Shown: positions 42,897-51,407 of the stretch, in pieces
Layout of the letters: every line of letters begins with the position of its first letter
Position numbering within the stretch: position 1 is the first letter of the stretch
Origin: an uncultured Erythrobacter sp.
GTDB taxonomy: Bacteria; Pseudomonadota; Alphaproteobacteria; Sphingomonadales; Sphingomonadaceae
Direction: 5' to 3'
Assembly (NCBI GenBank): GCA_947495555.1
Contig: CANLZI010000001.1
Span: 596,861-660,860, forward strand
DNA: 64,000 nt
The notes under the pieces: model-generated
Seen by the model: the letters and a program-made list of their open reading frames with translations, nothing else
The model's database searches: none
What the model was told of the DNA's origin: nothing
Made by a program: the position numbers and the translations under genes

Positions 42897-44576
42897 ATGA
42901 GCGGACAGGATTTGGATGCAGTAATCGTCGGCGCGGGTTTTTCCGGCCTTTACATGCTCCACAAATTGCGCGGTCTGGGTTTCAGCGCACGCGTTATCGA
43001 AGCAGCGGACGACGTTGGGGGAACATGGTACTGGAACCGCTATCCCGGAGCGCGCTGCGACATTGAAAGCTGCGATTATTCCTATTCTTTCGATGAGGAT
43101 TTGCAGCAGGAATGGCAATGGAGCGAACGCTACGCCTCGCAACCGGAAATCCTGCGGTACTTGCAGCATGTTGCAGAGCGCTTTGACCTGAGGCGCGATA
43201 TCACATTTGAAACCCGCGTTGAGCGGGCTCAATGGGACGAGGCCGCACAATTGTGGACGGTCTCGACCGACAGCGACGAGCAATTGACCGCCCGATTTTG
43301 CATCATGGGCACCGGTTGCCTGTCGTCCTTCAACACACCCGATATTCCCGGCCTCGCCGACTTTGCAGGCGATACCTACACCACTGGCCAATGGCCGCAT
43401 GAAGGGGTTGATTTCACGGGTAAAAAAGTCGTCATGATCGGCACCGGGTCCAGTTCGATCCAGTCGACCCCGATCATCGCGCAACAGGCCGAACGGCTCA
43501 CAATTCTGCAGCGCACACCCAATTATGTCGTACCCGGGCATAATTACCCGATGCCCGATGATGAGGCGAACAAGGTCAAGCAGAGCTATGCAGAATTGCG
43601 TGACGCAGCGCAGGAATCCGCTGTTGGATCTGGACGCGCATTGCCCCGTACTCCGCATCTGGCGACGAGCCTGGATGAGCAGACTTTCCTTTCTGACATG
43701 GAACGGCGCTGGGCTGTGGGAGGACTGGTTGGATTTGTCGGCGCCTATGCAGATCTCAATATGGACCCGGCAGCGGCAAACCGGGTCGGCGAGTTCTTTG
43801 CAGACAAAATCCGCGCACGAGTCAGCGATCCGGAAGTGGCCGAAAAACTGATCCCGCATGATCATTACGTCACGACAAAGCGACTTTGTGTGGACACCGG
43901 TTATTATGAAAGCTTCAACCGGGACAATGTGGATTTGGTCGATTTGCGCACTACCCCGATCGAGACCATCGTTGCCGATGGGGTGCGCGTAGGCGACACA
44001 TTGATCGAGGCAGACGCGCTGGTGCTGGCGACGGGTTTCGACGCGATGACCGGATCGCTCAACCGGATTGATATTCGCGGCACAAAAGGAATGTCATTGG
44101 CAGACAAGTGGAACGAGGGAGCATCCTCCCTGCTCGGCCTGATGAGCCACGGCTTCCCCAATCTGTTCACAATAACCGGACCCGGCAGCCCGTCCGTATT
44201 GACCAATATGGTCACCTCTATCGAGCAGCATGTTGATTACATCGCCGGTGTCATGGTCTATTTGCGCGACCAGGACGGCGTCCAGATCGAGGCCGAGCAA
44301 GACGTCGAGGACGCATGGATGGCGCATAACAATACCGTTGCGCAGACGACCACCTATATGTCAGCCAACAGCTGGTACATAGGCGCTAATATTCCCGGGA
44401 AACCACGCGTTTTCCTACCCTATATTGGTGGTTATCACGCGTATCGCGCGATTTGCCAAGACATAGCTCAGAACGGCTATTGCGGGTTTCTTATCGACGG
44501 AGCGGCCCGACCATGCGAGGTCAATTTTGATGCGCATGTCGAGAGCTTCACGCCTGAGGAATTGATGGTCGCCTGA
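42897..44576 (+). CDS. flavin-containing Baeyer-Villiger monooxygenase-like protein
   Basis: A 559-residue FAD/NADPH monooxygenase. The ATG at 42897 has GGAG 6 bases upstream. FAD fold: VIVGAGFSGLYMLHKLR (residues 10-26) with GGTWYWNRYPGARCDIES; NADPH fold: VVMIGTGSSSIQ (about 178-189). The BVMO fingerprint FxGxxxHxxxWP appears at 156-167 as FAGDTYTTGQWP, so the conserved histidine is threonine (T162). BVMOs insert oxygen next to ketones; loss of the histidine may weaken or change the reaction. Substrate unknown. Confidence 0.9.
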   Translation: MSGQDLDAVIVGAGFSGLYMLHKLRGLGFSARVIEAADDVGGTWYWNRYPGARCDIESCDYSYSFDEDLQQEWQWSERYASQPEILRYLQHVAERFDLRRDITFETRVERAQWDEAAQLWTVSTDSDEQLTARFCIMGTGCLSSFNTPDIPGLADFAGDTYTTGQWPHEGVDFTGKKVVMIGTGSSSIQSTPIIAQQAERLTILQRTPNYVVPGHNYPMPDDEANKVKQSYAELRDAAQESAVGSGRALPRTPHLATSLDEQTFLSDMERRWAVGGLVGFVGAYADLNMDPAAANRVGEFFADKIRARVSDPEVAEKLIPHDHYVTTKRLCVDTGYYESFNRDNVDLVDLRTTPIETIVADGVRVGDTLIEADALVLATGFDAMTGSLNRIDIRGTKGMSLADKWNEGASSLLGLMSHGFPNLFTITGPGSPSVLTNMVTSIEQHVDYIAGVMVYLRDQDGVQIEAEQDVEDAWMAHNNTVAQTTTYMSANSWYIGANIPGKPRVFLPYIGGYHAYRAICQDIAQNGYCGFLIDGAARPCEVNFDAHVESFTPEELMVA

Positions 44577-44587
44577 CCCAAGCTCAT

Positions 44588-44616
44588 CGCCGACTTTCCT
44601 ACTCGGCGCGGTTTTC
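44588..44616 (+). terminator. possible terminator after the BVMO gene
   Basis: CGCCGA pairs with TCGGCG across a 9-base loop and is followed by a short T run (CGGTTTTCG), 12 bases after the stop. Confidence 0.4.
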
Positions 44617-44675
44617 GACAAGTTGGGCGCAATTGCTCGCGCCAATCTCGCATCAGTTTTCAGTGCTTTATCGGA

Positions 44676-46190
44676 TCAGCCCTTAAAGCCGAAATCCAAA
44701 AAGCCCGGCTTTGGTCCGTTCCATTCACCCGCTGGAACGGGCTCATCGTCCTGGTCCCGGCGGCGGTTTGAGCGTTCCTTGCTGTCACCCTTCGGCTTGC
44801 TGTCCCGCTGCGGTGCATCCTCGCTCTTGGGTTTGCGCGGAGCGCGTTCACGCTTTGCTTTAGGAGCTTCGGCTTCGCGCTCGGCACCCTGTTGTTCAGC
44901 AGGCGCTTGATCGGCTTCACGCGGTTCCTCAGATTTGGGTTTGCGCGCGCGCGATGGCTTCTTCTTGGAAGCATCTTCGGCACGCTCGTCCTTCGCAGAG
45001 TCTTCAGCAGAGCCTTTGCCCTTGCCACGGCCTGGTTTCTTATCCGCCGACGGATCAATCAGATCGACACGCACGTCTTCCTTGCCAAAAACCTTGATCT
45101 TGCTGCCGGTTAGCTTCTCGACATTGTCGATCGCTTCGGCATCAGCCTTGGTCACGAAGGTAAAGGCGCGGCCTTTGGCTCCTGCGCGGCCTGTTCGGCC
45201 AATCCGATGCACATAATCGTCCGGGTGCCACGGCGTGTCATAGTTGAACACATGGCTCACGCCTTTGATGTCCAGCCCGCGCGCGGCGACGTCGGACGCG
45301 ACCAGAATATTGATGTCGCCGGATTTGAACCGTTCCAGCTCTTTTTGCCTTGTGTTCTGGTCAATATCGCCGTGGATCTCGCCACTGCGAAAACCATCGC
45401 TTTGCAACTTCTTGTTTAGCTCACGAACCATTGTTTTCTTGTTGGAAAACACGATCGCAGTTTCAACGTGATCATTGCGCAAAATCCATTGCAAGGTCGA
45501 GAGTTTCGCGCGCTGCTCAACATTGACCTTGAACGCGGTGATATCCTTGTTCGTGGTCGCTGCACGGTTCACTTCGATCCGCTTGGGATTGCTGAGGAAG
45601 GTCTTGGCCAGCTTCTCGATCGGAGGCGGCATGGTGGCCGAAAAGAGCATGGTCTGCCGCGTTTCGGGCAGTTTGGAACAGATGAACTCGATATCGGGGA
45701 TAAAGCCCATGTCTAGCATGCGGTCGGCTTCATCAATGACCAGCAATTCGCAGCCATTGAGCATGATCTTGCCGCGCTCGAACAAATCCATCAGACGACC
45801 GGGCGTGGCGATCAGAACATCAACGCCTTCGTCCAGGGCCTTAATCTGATCACCCATTTGCACGCCGCCAATCAGCAGCGCCATTTTCAAATCGTGATTC
45901 TGACCGTATTTTTCGAAATTCTCTGCCACTTGGGCAGCCAATTCGCGAGTCGGCTCTAGAATGAGCGAACGCGGCATGCGCGCCCGGCGGCGGCCGCTGG
46001 CCAGCACGTCGATCATGGGCAAGACAAAGCTGGCAGTTTTGCCGGTCCCGGTCTGCGCGATGCCAATGATGTCCTTCATCATCAACACGGGCGGGATGGC
46101 TTCTGCCTGAATATCAGTGGGCTCAGTATAGCCTGCCTCGGCTACGGCTTTGAGCAATTCTTCGGAAAGGCCGAGATCGGCGAATGTCAT
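44676..46190 (-). CDS. DEAD-box RNA helicase, RhlE-like
   Basis: A 504-residue helicase starting MTFADLGLSEELLKAV at 46190 (earlier in-frame ATG would add 17 residues). Q motif near Q28; motif I AQTGTGKT at 45-52; DEAD at 153-156 (VIDEADRMLDMG); SAT; and the second domain with ATDVAARGLD-type SDVAARGLDIKGV and YVHRIGRTGRAG. The last 120 residues are a mixed-charge, disordered tail rich in K, E, R and P, typical of cold-adapted or rRNA-processing helicases. Confidence 0.93.
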   Translation of the reverse strand: MTFADLGLSEELLKAVAEAGYTEPTDIQAEAIPPVLMMKDIIGIAQTGTGKTASFVLPMIDVLASGRRRARMPRSLILEPTRELAAQVAENFEKYGQNHDLKMALLIGGVQMGDQIKALDEGVDVLIATPGRLMDLFERGKIMLNGCELLVIDEADRMLDMGFIPDIEFICSKLPETRQTMLFSATMPPPIEKLAKTFLSNPKRIEVNRAATTNKDITAFKVNVEQRAKLSTLQWILRNDHVETAIVFSNKKTMVRELNKKLQSDGFRSGEIHGDIDQNTRQKELERFKSGDINILVASDVAARGLDIKGVSHVFNYDTPWHPDDYVHRIGRTGRAGAKGRAFTFVTKADAEAIDNVEKLTGSKIKVFGKEDVRVDLIDPSADKKPGRGKGKGSAEDSAKDERAEDASKKKPSRARKPKSEEPREADQAPAEQQGAEREAEAPKAKRERAPRKPKSEDAPQRDSKPKGDSKERSNRRRDQDDEPVPAGEWNGPKPGFLDFGFKG

Positions 46191-46362
46191 GCGTTTCAAA
46201 TTGTCCGGGTTTGTCAGGCGCGTTCGCCTGAAATGCGCCATTCACGGGAAATTCCGGAATGGTCGTCGCGCCCTTCGCCGAAATACCCTGCAAAGTCAAG
46301 AAAACGGCCAGAATAAGGCAGGAGTAAAGCCAGAGTTATCGAGGCCGTGGGCGGCGCTCGTG

Positions 46363-46956
46363 CTAGTCTTCAACGGCGACGAGATGGCGCAGTCGGTGAA
46401 TTTCGCATTTGGCACCAGCGCGCGATTGCAATTTGTCACGCTTGACGCACAGCTTTCCATCTTCATTGCGCTCGAGATAAAAGCCGGAATAGAAATCTCG
46501 CGCACGGCAAGATTTCTCCAACTTGGCGCTGACCACGCGGCTATCGCGCAGATACAGCAGAAGCTTGTTGCCGCTGCCGGTTTGAACGCCAGCAATGCCC
46601 GAGACAGCCACACACGGCTCCATCTTACGTTCTTCGTATCGAATGGGCGCTGCCCGTTGTGGCAGATCGGCGATCAGGTTTTGGCGCGGCGCCACTTGGC
46701 GCGGAGCTATGCGGATAGTGACTTGCCGTTCAATGCGGACCTGCCGCTGAATGGGAACTTCGTAAAAGGCATCAAGCCTGGGCGTATCGGTGAGATTGTC
46801 CGGCTCGGCAATTTTTTCAACCTTTTGGGGATCAAGACTGCTGATCGGATGATGCGCAGGGCCACCATCTGCGTCAACCTGTGCTCCGCCGCCAAGCGGT
46901 AGCAGCAGCGCAACAGGCGCGACCAATGGCGCAAACATGGCGAAAATGCCGTGCAT
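46363..46956 (-). CDS. conserved hypothetical secreted protein
   Basis: A 197-residue protein with an N-terminal hydrophobic stretch (APLVAPVALLLPLGGGA) likely to be a signal peptide, a proline-rich middle, and a C-terminal domain with four cysteines and the pattern EKSCRARDFYSGFYLERNEDGKLCVKRDKLQSR, read in parts. Similar proteins with a cysteine-containing DFYSGF.VQRN block occur in sphingomonads. No function is known. The overlapping plus-strand frame is longer but lacks a signal and plausible composition. Confidence 0.65.
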   Translation of the reverse strand: MHGIFAMFAPLVAPVALLLPLGGGAQVDADGGPAHHPISSLDPQKVEKIAEPDNLTDTPRLDAFYEVPIQRQVRIERQVTIRIAPRQVAPRQNLIADLPQRAAPIRYEERKMEPCVAVSGIAGVQTGSGNKLLLYLRDSRVVSAKLEKSCRARDFYSGFYLERNEDGKLCVKRDKLQSRAGAKCEIHRLRHLVAVED

Positions 46957-47151
46957 TAGATTGCCTTGACCTCCCTTGGCTCTCTGGCGTTGTTGTCCTT
47001 AAGCGTGCCCTGTTTAGCAAGCGGAATTGAATGACGGCTTAATCCCCTCCCCAGTTTTTGCGATTTGTTTGCTGGATTCGATCGGGACCAGCGCCCCGCC
47101 ACATATACGAGCACTAGCAACTGTCGTGATCACTGTGTCATAGGGTTGGGC

Positions 47152-48612
47152 ATGACAGCATCTCAAGAATCGACTGCTCAATTTTGCCGCAAAGCGCTCA
47201 AACTGCTCGGCCCTCGTGGATTTACTTGCGATCCCGATCTGCTGGAGCCTTGGGAGACCGATTGGCGCGGACGCTTCAGCGGCAAGGCCTTGGGTCTCGC
47301 CTCCCCTGGCTCCACACAAGAAGTCGCAGCCTTTGTGCAATTGTGCAGCGAGTTTGGCGTCCCGATCGTTCCGCAAGGCGGTAACAGCGGCATGTCGGGC
47401 GGCGCCACGCCGGACGATAGCGGGCAAACGGTGTTGCTTTCACTCAGGCGGATGGACCGTGTCAGAAATTTTGACACAGACGGCAAACAAATCGTGTGCG
47501 AGGCCGGCGTGATCCTGCAAAATCTGCACGAGCTGGCAGAGAAAGAAAGTTTGCGCTTCCCTTTGACGCTGGGCGGAAAGGGCTCTGCCACCATTGGCGG
47601 GTTGATCTCGACCAATGCGGGCGGAACCCAGGTGCTGCAGCACGGCACAATGCGCGCGCAAGTGCTGGGAATAGAGGCGGTACTGGCCGATGGGCAGGTC
47701 TTTGACGGCTTGACGTCACTGAAGAAAGACAATCGCGGCTTCGATTTGAAGCAATTGCTGATCGGTTCTGAGGGAACATTGGGCATCGTGACCGCCGCAA
47801 CCCTGCGATTGCTACCCGCTATCGGCGATCGGATTGTGGCCTGGGTCGGCCTTCCAAATATTGCCGCGGCGCGTAGCCTGCTGGTCCAGTTCGAGGACCA
47901 GTTGACCCGGCAATTGGAAGGTTTTGAGGTCGTGCCCGCTCATTGCCTCGACAGCGTTTTGGACCATTTGCCCACGGCCCGCGCTCCGCTGTTTTCACCC
48001 CATCCGTGGAATGCGCTGATTGAACTGGTGGCCATGCCAGGCGAAATCGAGGGATTGCGCGAGAAAACCGAAGCATGCCTGGCAAGCGCCATGGAGAGCG
48101 GACTGGTCGCCGATGCCGTCATTTCAGCCAATGAGACTCAAGCTGAAGAATTCTGGGCGTTGCGCGATTCCATCGCCCCTGCTGAACGCGCCATCGGGCC
48201 GGCGATGCAGCACGACATTTCGGTGCCGGTCGCAGCAATGCCCGAATTCATCGAGGCCGCCATTCCGTCCGTTGAGGCGCAATTCCCTGGCGTCACTGGA
48301 GTGGCGTTTGGCCATTTGGGTGACGGCAACGTCCATTTCCATGTTCTCGCGCCCAACGATGCAGTGCGCGGAGAATGGGAAGACAGCGCGGGCAAGCAAG
48401 TCAGCCAGTTTGTCCATGATCTGGTCTCGCAATGGGGTGGATCGATCAGCGCTGAACATGGCATCGGCCAAATGAAGCGCGATGAGTTGGGACGTTTAGG
48501 AGATCCCATTGCCCTTTCCTTGATGCGCAACGTCAAACAGGCGCTCGATCCTGCGGGACTTCTCAACCCCGGAAAGCTCGTTCCGCTTGCACCTGACGAC
48601 GTGAACGCCTAA
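47152..48612 (+). CDS. FAD-linked oxidase (D-lactate/2-hydroxyglutarate dehydrogenase type)
   Basis: A 486-residue FAD-binding protein of the GlcD/VAO family. ATG at 47152. The FAD domain has PIVPQGGNSGMSGGA and TLGGKGSATIGGLISTNAGG; the C-terminal domain has GHLGDGNVHFHVL and SAEHGIGQMKRDEL, with metal-binding histidines. Family members oxidise D-2-hydroxy acids (glycolate, D-lactate, D-2-hydroxyglutarate) and pass electrons to ETF or quinone. Which acid cannot be told. Confidence 0.9.
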   Translation: MTASQESTAQFCRKALKLLGPRGFTCDPDLLEPWETDWRGRFSGKALGLASPGSTQEVAAFVQLCSEFGVPIVPQGGNSGMSGGATPDDSGQTVLLSLRRMDRVRNFDTDGKQIVCEAGVILQNLHELAEKESLRFPLTLGGKGSATIGGLISTNAGGTQVLQHGTMRAQVLGIEAVLADGQVFDGLTSLKKDNRGFDLKQLLIGSEGTLGIVTAATLRLLPAIGDRIVAWVGLPNIAAARSLLVQFEDQLTRQLEGFEVVPAHCLDSVLDHLPTARAPLFSPHPWNALIELVAMPGEIEGLREKTEACLASAMESGLVADAVISANETQAEEFWALRDSIAPAERAIGPAMQHDISVPVAAMPEFIEAAIPSVEAQFPGVTGVAFGHLGDGNVHFHVLAPNDAVRGEWEDSAGKQVSQFVHDLVSQWGGSISAEHGIGQMKRDELGRLGDPIALSLMRNVKQALDPAGLLNPGKLVPLAPDDVNA

Positions 48613-48624
48613 AGCGCCCGCGTT

Positions 48625-48656
48625 CGGCCTGCTGGGGTTCCAGACAGGCCGTTTTT
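48625..48656 (+). terminator. rho-independent terminator after the FAD-linked oxidase
   Basis: CGGCCTG pairs with CAGGCCG across a 13-base loop and is followed by TTTTT, 12 bases after the stop codon. Confidence 0.8.
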
Positions 48657-48688
48657 ACAATTCTATCATTTTTCTTCGGAGAGAAGCC

Positions 48689-49465
48689 ATGGCCAGCGCG
48701 CCGCAGCCCAATCTGCCCCTGTTTTATAAAGATCTTTTGCCGCTCAACAGCCGTGACCATAAAGGCTGGAAGTCCAAGCAGTTCGAAGACGCAAGTTTTC
48801 TTGCCGCGACTCACGCCATCCCGCTGACGATTGACGAATTCGTTGATGCCCAGCGCGATTACCCGATCGTGTTCACCGCTGGCGATGATCCGCTTCCCAT
48901 TGCTCTGATGGGCTTGAACGAAGGCGTGAACGTCTTCGTTGATGGTGATAACAAGTTGGAAGACGGCGTCTATATTCCCGCCTACGCGCGGCGTTACCCG
49001 TTCATGCTGGCCCGTCTTCAGCAAGATGCTGAAGAAATGTCGCTGTGCTTTGACCCATCGACCGGTACGATTGCTGATCAAAAAGAAGGCAACGAGCTGT
49101 TCGACGACGAAAACGGCCCGAGCGAATACACCAAGCAAATTTTGGACTTCTGCCAAAAATTTGAAGAATCCGGCCAACGCACGAAAGCTTTCATCGAAGA
49201 AATGAAGAAGCTGGACCTGTTTATGGAAGGCGAAGTTGCGATCACTCAGAACGAGGATCCTGAAAAGCCCTATGTGTACCGTGGCTTTCAAATGATTGAC
49301 GAGAAAAAGCTGCGCGAACTGCCGGCTGACACTTTGAAAACGCTCAATTCCAACGGAATTTTGTCGGTCGTGTTGTCGCATCTGTTCTCACTTGGCCTGA
49401 TGCGCACGGTGTTCTTGAAGCAGCAAGAGCAGGGCAAAATTCCTGCGCCGAACGCCGCAAGCTAA
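48689..49465 (+). CDS. SapC family protein
   Basis: A 258-residue soluble protein of the SapC family (named from Campylobacter S-layer loci; common in TonB-rich Proteobacteria). It begins with LFYKDLLPLNSRDHKGWK and has the family blocks FTAGDDPLPIALMGL, PAYARRYPFMLA, and EKKLRELPADTLKTLNSNGILSVV, read in parts. CGGAGAG precedes the ATG. It often accompanies tryptophan halogenase and TonB receptor genes; here neither is adjacent. The candidate small RNA lies just downstream. Confidence 0.85.
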   Translation: MASAPQPNLPLFYKDLLPLNSRDHKGWKSKQFEDASFLAATHAIPLTIDEFVDAQRDYPIVFTAGDDPLPIALMGLNEGVNVFVDGDNKLEDGVYIPAYARRYPFMLARLQQDAEEMSLCFDPSTGTIADQKEGNELFDDENGPSEYTKQILDFCQKFEESGQRTKAFIEEMKKLDLFMEGEVAITQNEDPEKPYVYRGFQMIDEKKLRELPADTLKTLNSNGILSVVLSHLFSLGLMRTVFLKQQEQGKIPAPNAAS

Positions 49466-49487
49466 ACGACAAGTTAGTTGAAAATTT

Positions 49488-49529
49488 GACCAGCGCGGGG
49501 CTTGAACAGGCCCTTCGCTGGTCTTATTT
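49488..49529 (+). terminator. terminator of sapC overlapping the small-RNA promoter
   Basis: GACCAGCG and GGGC pair with GCCC and CGCTGGTC around the loop TTGAACAG, with small internal bulges, followed by TTATTT. The -35 hexamer of the next promoter is in the loop. Confidence 0.75.
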
Positions 49530-49530
49530 A
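49502..49530 (+). promoter_or_regulatory. sigma-70 promoter of the candidate small RNA
   Basis: TTGAAC (49502-49507) and TATTTA (49525-49530) are exactly 17 bases apart, predicting a start near 49537. Confidence 0.6.
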
Positions 49531-49536
49531 TAGTGC

Positions 49537-49650
49537 ATCGGCGGAGCGCATACCCTCCCCCCTCAAGGCTCCACCGATATGTGCGCCGCAAGGCGCGCAA
49601 ACTCCCTGGACTTGGCCACCTCGTGCGAAAGCACGGGGTGGTTTTTTCTT
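49537..49650 (+). ncRNA. candidate three-hairpin small RNA with C-rich anti-Shine-Dalgarno loop
   Basis: About 114 nt between a good promoter and a strong terminator, with no open frame. Hairpin 1 (49536-49581): ATCGG-c-GGAGC pairs with GCTCC-a-CCGAT around a 20-base loop containing CCCTCCCCCCTC, complementary to Shine-Dalgarno purine runs. Hairpin 2 (49580-49599): TGTGCGCC pairs with GGCGCGCA around a GCAA tetraloop. Hairpin 3 (49616-49646): CCACCTCGTGC pairs with GCACGGGGTGG around GAAA, followed by six T residues. Alphaproteobacterial trans-acting small RNAs often expose CCUCC loops. It could instead be a known sphingomonad family I cannot name. Confidence 0.65.
49616..49650 (+). terminator. 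rho-independent terminator of the candidate small RNA
   Basis: An 11-pair stem with one wobble, GAAA tetraloop, and a run of T residues (TTTTTTCTT). Confidence 0.85.
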
Positions 49651-49664
49651 AGGTGGTGAGCTCG

Positions 49665-50627
49665 CTATTCGGCTGCTTGAGGGAAAACCCCGCCATGCGG
49701 CAGTTGTGCGGTGGATGCGCCCAATTCTCGGACCATTACTGCCAAGGATTGCGCCACAGAGACCATCTGAGAGCCAGGCTGCTCCATGCGCTGGTCGAGA
49801 TAGGTTGAACGGCACACTTCCACTTGGACACCATGAATGCCACGGCGCGGCGCACAATGGTAATCCAACACGAAACCGCCAGCATAGGGCCGGTTGTGCG
49901 CTGCCACCTGCCCGTAATCCTCGAAATGCCGCAACGCACGACCAATCAAGCTTGCATCACAAGACGCGCCGAAACGGTCCCCCAGCACAAATTGCGCGGC
50001 GCGCTCCTCGCCAAATTGCTTTCGCAAGGGAGGCATGGAGTGCAAATCCACCAGTAAGACCGCTCCCCATTCATCTTTGGTCCGCGCCAATTCCTTGGCC
50101 AAAGCCTCGTGATAGGGGCGATGAATTCCCTCAATGCGCGCATCCAGCTCTGCCGGATCAATCGGGCTTCTCCATATTTCACCAAAGCCGCCCAAACGGC
50201 GCGGTATCAGCCCCAGCCCGCTGCGCGCGCGCCGATTGGATTGCGAATGCAATGTTCTGCTGCGGGTCCTCCCCGTGATCATGCCCCAATCCACATCATC
50301 TGTCGCACGGTTGAGGTCCAGCATCGCTCGCGGGGCGTGCGCCACCAGCAGGCCTGCGCCGGTTTGCCGAGCGACTTCCTGAGCCAGCGCATCGACGTAA
50401 CGATCCTCCAATCGTAACGCGCAATGACCTGGCTCGCGCATGTTGGATTGCACCGCCTCGGGATAATACCGTCCTGCATGGGGCACGGCGATCACGATTG
50501 GGATCGTTTGGTTAGCAGGCGCGGTAAATGTGAAGGCCTTGGCCCCTGCCTCATCCCCGATAAAACCTCCGCTATAGCGTCGCATAGCAGGCTGCGAATC
50601 GGCATCGATAAGGGTAATTTCCGGCAT
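49665..50627 (-). CDS. N-formylglutamate amidohydrolase family protein
   Basis: A 320-residue protein starting at the ATG at 50627 (MPEITLIDADSQPAM). It has the family blocks VIAVPHAGRYYP, LRLEDRYVDALAQEVA, HAPRAMLDLNRA, VLLVDLHSMPP and the metal-binding GGFVLDYH. The enzyme releases formate from N-formylglutamate at the end of a histidine breakdown path, but no hut genes are nearby, so related amide substrates are possible. Divergent from cpdR. Confidence 0.9.
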   Translation of the reverse strand: MPEITLIDADSQPAMRRYSGGFIGDEAGAKAFTFTAPANQTIPIVIAVPHAGRYYPEAVQSNMREPGHCALRLEDRYVDALAQEVARQTGAGLLVAHAPRAMLDLNRATDDVDWGMITGRTRSRTLHSQSNRRARSGLGLIPRRLGGFGEIWRSPIDPAELDARIEGIHRPYHEALAKELARTKDEWGAVLLVDLHSMPPLRKQFGEERAAQFVLGDRFGASCDASLIGRALRHFEDYGQVAAHNRPYAGGFVLDYHCAPRRGIHGVQVEVCRSTYLDQRMEQPGSQMVSVAQSLAVMVRELGASTAQLPHGGVFPQAAE

Positions 50628-50723
50628 GAAGTGGATGCTGCCTGCTGCGCCTACCTCTGTCAAAGGGGCGAAAACATGACCGATGACAAAGTTTTCTTAA
50701 ATTGTTGCGGCTAGATAGGCCGC

Positions 50724-51116
50724 ATGACTGTTGCATCCAATTTGCGAATCCTCCTTGCAGAGGACGAAGACGCCATGCGCGCCTATCTTGCGCGGGCCTT
50801 GGAAAAGGCCGGCTATGACGTGGTGGCCGTGGACCGCGGCACGGACGCTGTGCCTTTGTTGGAGCAGCAAGATTTTGATCTGCTGTTGTCAGACATCGTC
50901 ATGCCCGAAATGGACGGCATCGAACTGGCACAGAAATGTGCCGAGCTCAGCCCTCGCACCAAGGTGATGTTTATCACAGGATTCGCTGCCGTTTCGTTGC
51001 GCGCGAGCCGCGAACAACCTCACGCCAAGGTCCTGTCAAAGCCGTTCCATCTGCGCGATTTGGTGCTGGAAGTGGAGCGTGTGTTCGAGGACCAGGCCGA
51101 AGCAAGCCTTTCCTGA
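50724..51116 (+). CDS. cpdR: cell-cycle response regulator CpdR
   Basis: A 130-residue single-domain receiver. Acidic pocket ILLAEDEDAMRA, phosphoacceptor D57 in LLLSDIVMPEMDGIEL, VMFITGFAAVSL, and the invariant lysine in VLSKPFHLRDLV. The GFAAV and KPFHLRDLV strings are hallmarks of CpdR, which when unphosphorylated brings ClpXP to CtrA and other substrates. CckA, the kinase that starts this relay, is also in the window about 8 kb downstream on the other strand. Confidence 0.93.
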   Translation: MTVASNLRILLAEDEDAMRAYLARALEKAGYDVVAVDRGTDAVPLLEQQDFDLLLSDIVMPEMDGIELAQKCAELSPRTKVMFITGFAAVSLRASREQPHAKVLSKPFHLRDLVLEVERVFEDQAEASLS

Positions 51117-51193
51117 ATCAATACCCCTTGCTTGTCTTATAAAGGGCCGCTAGACGGCGCGCCTGTCGCAATAAAGCGGCTATCCGACAGTGT

Positions 51194-51268
51194 GGGCGTA
51201 TAGCTCAGTGGTAGAGCACTGTGTTGACATCGCAGGGGTCGGGAGTTCAACTCTCTCTACGCCCACCA
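51194..51268 (+). tRNA. tRNA-Val (anticodon GAC)
   Basis: A 75-nt cloverleaf with encoded CCA. Acceptor GGGCGTA/TACGCCC; D arm GCTCAGTGGTAGAGC; anticodon stem CTGTG/CGCAG around TTGACAT gives anticodon GAC; T arm GAGTTCAACTC. A terminator follows. Confidence 0.97.
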
Positions 51269-51277
51269 TCGGATGAC

Positions 51278-51307
51278 AAAGCTCGCCAGACACGGCGGGC
51301 TTTTTCG
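51278..51307 (+). terminator. rho-independent terminator after tRNA-Val
   Basis: AAGCTCGCC pairs with GGCGGGCTT (one wobble) around AGACAC, followed by TTTTTCG. Confidence 0.75.
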
Positions 51308-51407
51308 TTTCTGGCGCCACACCTTGCGCGAGGCAGCACCTCTGCTAAAGCGCGCCCAACACAAATTTCCTCGCCTTCATCCGGCGACACAGACAAACAG
51401 GGCAGAT

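Noticed and set aside
44626..44643. GGCGC/GCGCC hairpin after the DEAD helicase gene
   Set aside because: No T run on either strand, so not a convincing terminator.
46150..46902. 250-residue plus-strand frame
   Set aside because: Overlaps the helicase start and the secreted four-cysteine protein; lacks signal or family features, and the minus-strand protein is more plausible.
51273..51407. N-terminal extension of icd from 51273
   Set aside because: It would begin inside the tRNA-Val terminator and add 45 residues not found in the family.
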